DNA of 11,226 nucleotides from an uncultured Chromatiaceae bacterium. GTDB taxonomy: Bacteria > Pseudomonadota > Gammaproteobacteria > Enterobacterales > Alteromonadaceae. Below the pieces are notes generated by a model that saw only the letters and a list, made by a program, of their open reading frames with translations, was not told the DNA's origin and ran no database searches. Shown in pieces: positions 6,679 to 11,226 of this stretch. A program made the translations under genes and the position numbers. Each line of letters starts with the position of its first letter. Position 1 is the first letter of the stretch. The stretch is from positions 1 to 11,226 of the forward strand of contig CAMLNG010000071.1 of assembly GCA_946481195.1 (NCBI GenBank), read 5' to 3'.

Positions 6679-8121
6679 ATGAAATCCTGCAAAATTTTGC
6701 TGCCGATATTAGTGAGCCTGCAGTTGGCAGGTTGTGGAAAGGAGGGCCCGGCGCCGCTCCCCATTGATTATCTGCAACCGGGTGCGCTGATTCAAAGTGG
6801 CAGCGCAGCCAGCCGTCTGGCCAGCGGTGTGGCGCAAATTCAGGGGCTTGGCAGCCAATGTACAGGTTTCATTATTAATCATGGGGTTGCGAATGCGCCA
6901 GCCTATCTGATGACCAACGGCCATTGTGTTGAATTGTTTGACTCCGCCACTGTTCAGCATCAAATCCCCGCCGAAGGGCAAGCGCGTTTTCAGCTGTTTA
7001 AAGACAATTTAGCCGGCGCCGTCAGCGTCAATATCAGCGAAATCAGCTGGGCCAGCATGCGCGGCACCGATATCGCCATTCTGAAAACCGACCAGACTCT
7101 GGCGCAGTTGCAACAACAAGGCTTGCGCGCTTATACACTGGCGCCGCTGCCAAAACCCGGCACGGCGCTGACCATCGCCGGCGTGCCGGTCAAAGATATC
7201 CCGCAGGACGAATGGGCACTGCGCCAGGTGCAATGTAAAGCCGGCCAGACCACAAGGTTATTCGAGTTTGTCTGGATTTGGGACCAGGCGCAGGCGGGGG
7301 ATTGTGGTGGCATTCTGCCGGGTCATTCCGGCTCGCCGGTGTTTGACCCGGCCGGTCAGGTGGTTGGCATCATCAATACCAGCACTATCGGCGCTGATGC
7401 GGGTGGCAATTGTTATCTCGGCAAGCCCTGTGAACTGCGTAAAACCGGCGTAGTCGCCGCGCCGAACACCAGTTATTGGCTGTCGGTCGACGGAGTGCGC
7501 GCTTGCTTCGCGGCCAGCGGCGAGTTTTCGCTGCAACAGGCCGCTTGCCAGTTAGAGCAGCCTGAGCCATTTGTGGCGCGCAACGCCGCGCGCGTACAAA
7601 AAGCACCGGCCGGCTGGCAGGCCGAATTAGAGGGCCCGCGCACCATCAGCCTGAAAAGTGGCCCGTTACACAGCACCGATTGCCGAGATCCAGCCGGTTA
7701 CAGCGGTAGTTATTTTGCCGGCGAAGTTTATGAAAAGGCGATCGGCAGCAGCCAGGATGGTCATTGGCTGCTGTGTGCTGCCGGTTATGGCGAAGATGGT
7801 AAAATTCAGACCCGTAACGCCGGTTTCACCGCGCTGGAAATTGACAATACAGCACCGGTACGGCCGATGAAGCTGCACATAGTGCGCTTTGACGACGCCT
7901 TGCAATTCCAGCCGCTGTTTTCGCCCCCGGAATTGTCGTCGTATCGCTGGAAAGTGGGTAAACCGGCAGAAACCGACTGCGCTGACCCCGCCGGTTACCG
8001 GTTATTCATCCGTATTCCCCGTTTCGCCGAGCACAGCGAACTGCCACTGAAAGTGTGTCTGATTGGCAGCGACGAAGCCGGCAACGAAACCAAACCACAA
8101 AGCGAACTGCTGGAGAAATAA
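6679..8121 (+). CDS. Lipoprotein trypsin-like serine protease with two C-terminal repeat modules
   Basis: The product is 480 residues. The start at 6679 is chosen over an upstream ATG at 6643 because AGAGG lies 5 nt before it and a lipoprotein signal follows at once: MKSCKILLPILVSLQLAGC, with lipobox LAGC and lipidated Cys19. The residue after Cys19 is Gly, not Asp, so outer-membrane sorting is expected. Residues 45-260 form a chymotrypsin-fold protease: His82 in TNGHCV, Asp131 in GTDIAIL and Ser217 in GHSGSP, followed by VVGIINTS. The C-terminal 180 residues contain two related segments of about 99 residues, each with a TDC-x-DPAGY motif (Asp334 and Asp433), probably Ig-like folds used for substrate or surface binding. 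Paired cysteines fit an extracytoplasmic location. The substrate is unknown. It converges with the gene ending at 8150. Confidence 0.88.
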   Translation: MKSCKILLPILVSLQLAGCGKEGPAPLPIDYLQPGALIQSGSAASRLASGVAQIQGLGSQCTGFIINHGVANAPAYLMTNGHCVELFDSATVQHQIPAEGQARFQLFKDNLAGAVSVNISEISWASMRGTDIAILKTDQTLAQLQQQGLRAYTLAPLPKPGTALTIAGVPVKDIPQDEWALRQVQCKAGQTTRLFEFVWIWDQAQAGDCGGILPGHSGSPVFDPAGQVVGIINTSTIGADAGGNCYLGKPCELRKTGVVAAPNTSYWLSVDGVRACFAASGEFSLQQAACQLEQPEPFVARNAARVQKAPAGWQAELEGPRTISLKSGPLHSTDCRDPAGYSGSYFAGEVYEKAIGSSQDGHWLLCAAGYGEDGKIQTRNAGFTALEIDNTAPVRPMKLHIVRFDDALQFQPLFSPPELSSYRWKVGKPAETDCADPAGYRLFIRIPRFAEHSELPLKVCLIGSDEAGNETKPQSELLEK

Positions 8122-8122
8122 C

Positions 8123-8143
8123 CGGGAGTTTGCCCGTGGTTTG
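8123..8143. terminator. Weak hairpin in the 28-bp convergent gap
   Basis: CGGG (8123-8126) and CCCG (8133-8136) can pair around a 6-nt loop, followed on the plus strand by TGGTTTG. It is the only candidate terminator between the convergent protease and amidotransferase genes and is below the usual strength. Confidence 0.25.
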
Positions 8144-8149
8144 CTGCGG

Positions 8150-8887
8150 CTAGGGACGCGTTGACAGGGCTGACGCCGTCGGTAATTGCGCCAGCCAGTT
8201 AACCAGCAATTGCTGTGCGAACCCCCTGAGTGCGGCACCATGTTCGGCCGTTTGGGTGCGCAATAACGGTAAATCGGCCTGGCCCCAGCTAGCCAGTTCA
8301 CTGGCGTGGCCAAGCAGCCATTGTTCCAGTCGGTGGGCTTCCAGCTCCGGGTGGCACTGAATGGCGAGGACCTGAGCCCCCAGCCTGAATATTTGGCGGT
8401 AAACCACAGTTTCGGCTAACAGTTCAGCGCCCGGCGGCAGGTCAAAGGTATCGCCGTGCCAGTGAAACATCGGATATTCAGGCGCCGGGAGCCCGTGGAA
8501 CAATCCACTACTGCTGGCTGCTTTGGTCAACCGGATAGACGCCCAGCCAATTTCTTTGCCGGCAGGGCCCGGATACACCCGTCCACCTGCGGCGTTGGCG
8601 ATCAGTTGTGCGCCGAGGCAAATGCCCAGCAGTGGCAGCCCGGCCGCCAGCCGGTGTCGGACTATGGCGAGCTCAGCGCTTAAAAACGGGTACAGCGCTT
8701 CATCGTAAACACCGATTGGCCCTCCCAGCAGCACACAGAGGTCCGCATTAAAGGCGGCGTCCAGCGGATCGAGCGCTGCGTCCAGATAGTGGATTTGATA
8801 ACCGGCTTGCGTCAATACAGTGGTAAAACTGCCCAAATCTTCAAACTGCAGATGACGGACGGCCAGACAAAGTTTTTGCTGTTGCAT
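8150..8887 (-). CDS. Cytoplasmic class I glutamine amidotransferase domain protein
   Basis: This 245-residue free-standing GATase1 protein resembles the GMP-synthase-type amidotransferase domain. The nucleophile is Cys90 in LLGICLGAQL; the catalytic His179 and Glu181 lie in AIQCHPELE. VLLGGPIGVYDE (52-63) is the oxyanion loop and MFHWHGDTFDLP (140-151) is a family-typical strand. No synthetase domain follows, as in many stand-alone members such as YfeJ-like proteins, which are proposed to act on gamma-glutamyl compounds or with unknown partners. The frame extends to a TTG at 8929 overlapping the MarR stop, but ATG 8887 is preferred for its AGGA site. It follows the MarR gene by 38 bp in the same direction, so the two are probably co-transcribed and co-regulated. 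Confidence 0.9.
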   Translation of the reverse strand: MQQQKLCLAVRHLQFEDLGSFTTVLTQAGYQIHYLDAALDPLDAAFNADLCVLLGGPIGVYDEALYPFLSAELAIVRHRLAAGLPLLGICLGAQLIANAAGGRVYPGPAGKEIGWASIRLTKAASSSGLFHGLPAPEYPMFHWHGDTFDLPPGAELLAETVVYRQIFRLGAQVLAIQCHPELEAHRLEQWLLGHASELASWGQADLPLLRTQTAEHGAALRGFAQQLLVNWLAQLPTASALSTRP

Positions 8888-8896
8888 CGGTGCGTT

Positions 8897-8900
8897 TCCT
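8897..8900 (-). promoter_or_regulatory. Ribosome binding site deciding the amidotransferase start
   Basis: AGGA on the minus strand, 9 nt upstream of ATG 8887. The alternative TTG at 8929 has no comparable site, and using it would add 14 residues with no family likeness. Confidence 0.6.
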
Positions 8901-8925
8901 GTGGTGATCGGCAGGGTTGAGTGAG

Positions 8926-9498
8926 TCAAAATGCCGTGGTTGCCTGCTCAGGTGGCTGATGCTCGCGGCAAATCAGTTCAATTGACGACAGCGGCAGCGG
9001 CTGCTGGGTCAGGCCACAATACGGGGCGCCGTTCTGTTGCTGGTGAAAGCGGCAGCTGTGGCAAACTCCAAAACTGCGTTTTTCTTGTTGCTGTAACTGG
9101 CCAAGCAACTGGCCGAGCTGGTGACTGAGCGCATCGGCAAAGTCTGGCCCCAGCGCCAGTGCAGCCTGCTGCAGCGCGTCTATCGCCGCCAGTTGACTCA
9201 GCACCTGCAAGCCTGCTGCGGTCGGTCTTAAATGCACTTGTCTTTTGTCGGCTGCGTCCGGCTCTTTCACCAGCCAGCCACGTTCTTCCAGCGCTTTCAG
9301 CGACTGCGACACTGTGCCTTTGGTCAGGCCCAGATATTCGGTTACGCCCATCACAGTATCGGAATAGGGATTACACAAACTTAAATAACGCAGCGCGCTC
9401 AGCTGCACCGCCGGCACCTGCGACAACTGCGCATCGTCGCGCTGCCAGCTGCGCAGCAGGCTGTTCAGCCGTTCCAGGTAATCAAAAAGCGTCAGCAT
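8926..9498 (-). CDS. MarR-family transcriptional regulator with four-cysteine C-terminal tail
   Basis: The product is 190 residues. Residues 1-140 are a MarR winged helix: an N-terminal dimerisation helix (LFDYLERLNSLLRSW), the recognition helix in LTKGTVSQSLKALEERGWL (58-76), the wing DAADKRQVHLRPT (81-93) and a long C-terminal helix. Beyond the usual end is a tail with Cys146, Cys149, Cys161 and Cys177, spaced C-x2-C-x11-C-x15-C, plus His180; it looks like a zinc or iron-sulphur site or a redox switch. The frame extends to an ATG at 9534, but 9498 is preferred: it has AGGAG 9 nt upstream, and 9534 lies inside the probable -10 box of this gene. It is divergent from the DUF2024 operon and co-directional with the amidotransferase gene. 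The twin palindromes at 9536-9577 are its probable operators, giving autoregulation. Confidence 0.92.
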   Translation of the reverse strand: MLTLFDYLERLNSLLRSWQRDDAQLSQVPAVQLSALRYLSLCNPYSDTVMGVTEYLGLTKGTVSQSLKALEERGWLVKEPDAADKRQVHLRPTAAGLQVLSQLAAIDALQQAALALGPDFADALSHQLGQLLGQLQQQEKRSFGVCHSCRFHQQQNGAPYCGLTQQPLPLSSIELICREHQPPEQATTAF

Positions 9499-9507
9499 CG
9501 CCAGATG

Positions 9508-9512
9508 CTCCT
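9508..9512 (-). promoter_or_regulatory. Ribosome binding site deciding the MarR start
   Basis: AGGAG on the minus strand, 9 nt before ATG 9498. The upstream ATG 9534 has no Shine-Dalgarno sequence, so the shorter protein is favoured. Confidence 0.7.
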
Positions 9513-9527
9513 GTGCGAAAAAGTCTG

Positions 9528-9556
9528 TTGACATTGTATCGGAACGAAACTATATT
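9528..9556 (+). promoter_or_regulatory. Sigma70 promoter of the DUF2024-rof-secreted protein operon
   Basis: A consensus -35 TTGACA (9528-9533), a 17-nt spacer and a near-consensus -10 TATATT (9551-9556). The start point should fall near 9563, about 40 nt before ATG 9605. The spacer contains the first MarR-type palindrome and the second begins at the expected start point, so repression by occlusion is expected. Confidence 0.85.
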
Positions 9557-9560
9557 GCAA
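9533..9560 (-). promoter_or_regulatory. Sigma70 promoter of the marR-amidotransferase unit
   Basis: On the minus strand TTGCAA (9555-9560), a 16-nt spacer and TACAAT (9533-9538). It overlaps the plus-strand promoter face to face and shares the operator at 9536-9550. The predicted start near 9526 leaves a leader of about 28 nt carrying AGGAG before ATG 9498. Confidence 0.65.
9536..9550. promoter_or_regulatory. MarR-type operator 1
   Basis: GTATCGGAACGAAAC fits the dyad GTWTCGNNNCGAWAC. It lies between the -35 and -10 boxes of both divergent promoters. Compared with operator 2 read on the opposite strand, 12 of 15 positions agree. Confidence 0.75.
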
Positions 9561-9562
9561 TT

Positions 9563-9577
9563 GTTTCGAATCGATAC
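9563..9577. promoter_or_regulatory. MarR-type operator 2
   Basis: GTTTCGAATCGATAC is a near-perfect palindrome around a central A, fitting GTWTCGNNNCGAWAC. Its centre is 27 bp from that of operator 1. It covers the predicted plus-strand start point and lies just upstream of the minus-strand -35 box. Confidence 0.75.
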
Positions 9578-9604
9578 TTAATTGAGCTTAAACAGGAGCC
9601 CGTT

Positions 9605-9859
9605 ATGAACGTCCAGGTCTTTGATACCCATGTCACCACCAGCGACGGCCGCTATCTGCACTTTGATGTGTTGGTGGAGCCCGAGCACGCCGAGAGCGCA
9701 AAGCGCTTTGCCGCGCAGTTTCTGGCGTCCCGCGGCGTCAGCGCTGACCAAATCCGCCAGCAAAGTTGTGCTTTTTGTCATAACGAAATTGGCACACCAG
9801 CCGTCATTGCCGCGATAGAAGCGCAGCAATACGCCATCATCCCGCTGCAGGGTTGTTAA
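9605..9859 (+). CDS. DUF2024 family protein
   Basis: This 84-residue cytoplasmic protein matches my memory of the DUF2024 family over its whole length: a FDTHVTTSDGRYLHFDVLV N-terminal hairpin, a central helix (EHAESAKRFAAQFLASRG), the cysteine motif SCAFCHNE (Cys55, Cys58, His59) and a YAIIPLQGC end. Family function is not established; the CxxCH motif and terminal Cys84 could bind metal or take part in thiol chemistry, which is inference. AGGAG (9594-9598) lies 6 nt before ATG 9605. It is the first gene of a three-gene operon behind the strong promoter with MarR-type operators, so it is probably the main target of that regulator. The regulator's tail also carries a CxxC motif. Confidence 0.85.
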   Translation: MNVQVFDTHVTTSDGRYLHFDVLVEPEHAESAKRFAAQFLASRGVSADQIRQQSCAFCHNEIGTPAVIAAIEAQQYAIIPLQGC

Positions 9860-9876
9860 ACCCGGGAGAACTAGCG

Positions 9877-10152
9877 ATGAAACAGCCGATTATCGATTGT
9901 GATGTACATGATTTAATTGAAATTATTTGCATGCGCCGTTACGAGGTCCGGCTGTTATTGCAAGACGGCAGCACGCTGCAGGGCGTGGCCAGTAACACGC
10001 GCGCCAGTCAGGGCACTGAATATCTGCTGCTGCAACAGCAGCAACAACGGCTGGAAACGCCGCTGCTGGAGATCAGCCGCATCGACGTGCTGACGCCGGG
10101 GGCAGAGATCCAACACATCACTCCAACCGCCAGCGGCAGCTGCGCGATTTAA
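9877..10152 (+). CDS. rof: Rof/YaeO-like Rho-binding antiterminator
   Basis: This 91-residue protein resembles the Rof (YaeO) family, which in Escherichia coli binds the Rho factor and inhibits Rho-dependent termination. Seen here are the N-terminal PIIDCDVHDLIEIICMRRYEV, equivalent to the IxCDxYDxLE start of Rof, then the beta-rich LLLQDGSTLQGVAS, TEYLLL and LLEISRIDVLTP segments of its Sm-like fold. An upstream start at 9853 would overlap the DUF2024 stop, but ATG 9877 has GGGAG (9864-9868) 8 nt before it and gives the usual family length. The gap to the preceding stop is 17 nt, so it is co-transcribed with the DUF2024 gene. A run of six Gln codons (residues 53-58, with one Arg following) is a mild oddity. 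Whether it still binds Rho is untested. Confidence 0.75.
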   Translation: MKQPIIDCDVHDLIEIICMRRYEVRLLLQDGSTLQGVASNTRASQGTEYLLLQQQQQRLETPLLEISRIDVLTPGAEIQHITPTASGSCAI

Positions 10153-10182
10153 CCTTTTTAAAACGAAATTACGGAGAGTTCT

Positions 10183-10932
10183 ATGAAAAAACAAATGTTT
10201 ACACTGATATCTGCCAGCTTACTGGCTATTTGCAGCCACGCTGCGCTGGCGCATGGTCCGGGTGGCATTCATGCCCAGCCATCCAAAGCGGTGCAGGCCG
10301 AATTTGATCTGGTTCACACCCGGGTGTTTCGCGACAAAACGCATCTGGTGTTTGAGCAAGTGGTCAGCGCCAGCGCCGGCGCCAAAAAGCCACTGAGCAA
10401 TGGTGGCAACTTTGCCGGTGCAGAAGTGCAGAGTTATGTCTGGCCAACCAGCCTGGATTCATCAGTTATCGGTTTTGATGGCAAAAAAGGCATTGTCGCA
10501 CTGGCCTTAACCGCCCATCCGGATTTTGACGACACGCCACTTTATGATGAAAACAGCGATGGTAACCTGACCAACGACGGCGATGAATGGCATGCCCACT
10601 GGGTGGTGCTGGTCAGCGACGAACAGTGTGGCCCCAAGGGCTTAAAAGTGCGCGATATTCCAAAAGGTGAAACACCAAAAGTGCCAAAAACCTGGCCAGG
10701 TGCGCCGCTTTATCTGGATTCGCCCGGTTATGACTTCAAGCTGCAAAAAGACACGGTCAGCATTCGGGTCCCACTGAAAGATATCGGCTTTCCGACTGAT
10801 TTTAATTACGACGGTGTTACCGCCGCGCTGAAGGTCAATGCCAACCTGCACAACCCGCTGCTGTGTGTCGCGACTGTACATGACATCGCCTCAGGCGATC
10901 TGTCGCTGCCCGCTAAATGGCCAGCTTCCTGA
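10183..10932 (+). CDS. Exported protein of unknown function with Asp/Asn-rich putative calcium loop
   Basis: The product is 249 residues with a clear Sec signal peptide, MKKQMFTLISASLLAICSHAALA, cleaved before HGPGG. I do not recognise a named family. The mature protein is globular, without membrane segments, and reads as mostly beta. Notable segments are GAEVQSYVWPTSLDSS (79-94), an acidic loop around residues 114-135 containing DENSDGNLTNDGDE (possible EF-hand- or dockerin-like metal ligation), WHAHWVVLVSDEQCG (136-150) and NANLHNPLLCVATVHD (219-234). Cys149 and Cys228 are the only mature cysteines and could form a disulphide. GGAG lies just upstream of the ATG. It is the last gene of the DUF2024-rof operon (30-nt gap), so it is probably also under MarR control, linking a cytoplasmic response to a periplasmic or secreted factor. 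Confidence 0.8.
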   Translation: MKKQMFTLISASLLAICSHAALAHGPGGIHAQPSKAVQAEFDLVHTRVFRDKTHLVFEQVVSASAGAKKPLSNGGNFAGAEVQSYVWPTSLDSSVIGFDGKKGIVALALTAHPDFDDTPLYDENSDGNLTNDGDEWHAHWVVLVSDEQCGPKGLKVRDIPKGETPKVPKTWPGAPLYLDSPGYDFKLQKDTVSIRVPLKDIGFPTDFNYDGVTAALKVNANLHNPLLCVATVHDIASGDLSLPAKWPAS

Positions 10933-10946
10933 GCGCGCCAGGTCTA

Positions 10947-11226
10947 TCAATCGCCGGCTGCAGCAGTGACAAAATCAACAAAGGCCCGCAGCCGGCGCTG
11001 ATGGCGTAAATCCCGGTGATATCCCAGCCAAATCTGGCGCGGCGGTGGCGTTGTTGGGAGCGGCAGTTGCTGCAATCCGGCAATTTGCCTGGCCATGCTG
11101 ACAGGCAAAACCGCGAGCCCAAGCCCTGCCGCACACAAACGGGCCTGTGCTTCTCTGCTGTTACTTTTAAAGGCGATGCGGGCGCCGGGAAACTGGCTTT
11201 GCAGCCAGGCAACATCCGGTAAGTCA
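10947..11226 (-). CDS. LysR-type transcriptional regulator, C-terminal fragment (cut by window edge)
   Basis: The frame is open for 93 codons from the right edge to TGA at 10947-10949. The N-terminal helix-turn-helix lies outside the window. The visible part is the end of a LysR substrate-binding domain: NSREAQARLCAAGLGLAVLP is the usual effector-pocket helix and strand, and PPRQIWLGYHRDLRHQRRLRAF with VDFV is the typical family C-terminus. It converges with the exported unknown gene, leaving 14 bp between stop codons and no visible terminator. Its target is not in view. Confidence 0.88.
   Translation of the reverse strand, partial: DLPDVAWLQSQFPGARIAFKSNSREAQARLCAAGLGLAVLPVSMARQIAGLQQLPLPTTPPPRQIWLGYHRDLRHQRRLRAFVDFVTAAAGD

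Noticed and set aside
8888..8929. TTG start of the amidotransferase overlapping the MarR stop, suggesting translational coupling
   Set aside because: The extra 14 residues do not look like family sequence and the internal ATG has its own AGGA site.
9499..9534. Upstream MarR start at 9534
   Set aside because: It has no Shine-Dalgarno sequence and the ATG falls within the probable -10 box; ATG 9498 has AGGAG at proper spacing.
10030..10050. CAG/CAA run in the rof-like gene considered as an unstable repeat
   Set aside because: It encodes in-frame Gln codons, is interrupted, and similar Gln runs occur in neighbouring genes, so it looks like ordinary codon bias.
10913..11215. 100-codon minus-strand frame at the right edge
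   Set aside because: Another minus-strand frame (10947-11226) encodes an unmistakable LysR C-terminus; this one is its shadow.

Overview
The window looks like a chromosomal segment from a Gram-negative, probably aquatic gammaproteobacterium of the Alteromonadales/Chromatiales type; Rheinheimera or a relative is my best guess. The grounds are gene style only: a TonB-dependent receptor of the carbohydrate-associated class, Sec and lipoprotein signals, a Rof/YaeO homologue, clear Shine-Dalgarno sites and moderately high GC. No transposase, phage gene, rRNA, tRNA or CRISPR array was seen.

Left block (1-5766), a carbohydrate-acquisition locus on the minus strand: a TonB-dependent outer-membrane receptor (start 5304), a short-chain dehydrogenase (start 2545) and a secreted family 2 glycoside hydrolase (start 1736, running off the left edge). 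They follow one another with short gaps. The 462-bp region upstream of the receptor carries two LacI-family-like operators, the nearer one inside a plausible sigma70 promoter. A perfect 14-bp tandem repeat (3.4 copies, each with dyad symmetry) separates the dehydrogenase and hydrolase genes. The likely picture is oligosaccharide import through the receptor and periplasmic cleavage by the hydrolase, derepressed by a LacI-type regulator encoded elsewhere.

Middle block (5767-8121), plus strand: an exported class I glutamine-amidotransferase-like protein (BPL_N type) and a lipoprotein trypsin-like serine protease with two repeated C-terminal modules.

Right block (8150-10932): a divergent regulon. 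On the minus strand lie a MarR-family regulator with an unusual four-cysteine C-terminal tail and a cytoplasmic class I glutamine amidotransferase. On the plus strand lie a DUF2024 protein, a Rof/YaeO-like Rho-binding protein and an exported protein of unknown function. The intergenic region contains overlapping, face-to-face sigma70 promoters and two copies of a GTWTCGNNNCGAWAC palindrome. One copy sits in the -35/-10 spacer of both promoters, so the MarR protein very probably controls itself and the plus-strand operon. This is the most distinctive system in the window. At the right edge is the C-terminal end of a convergent LysR-type regulator.
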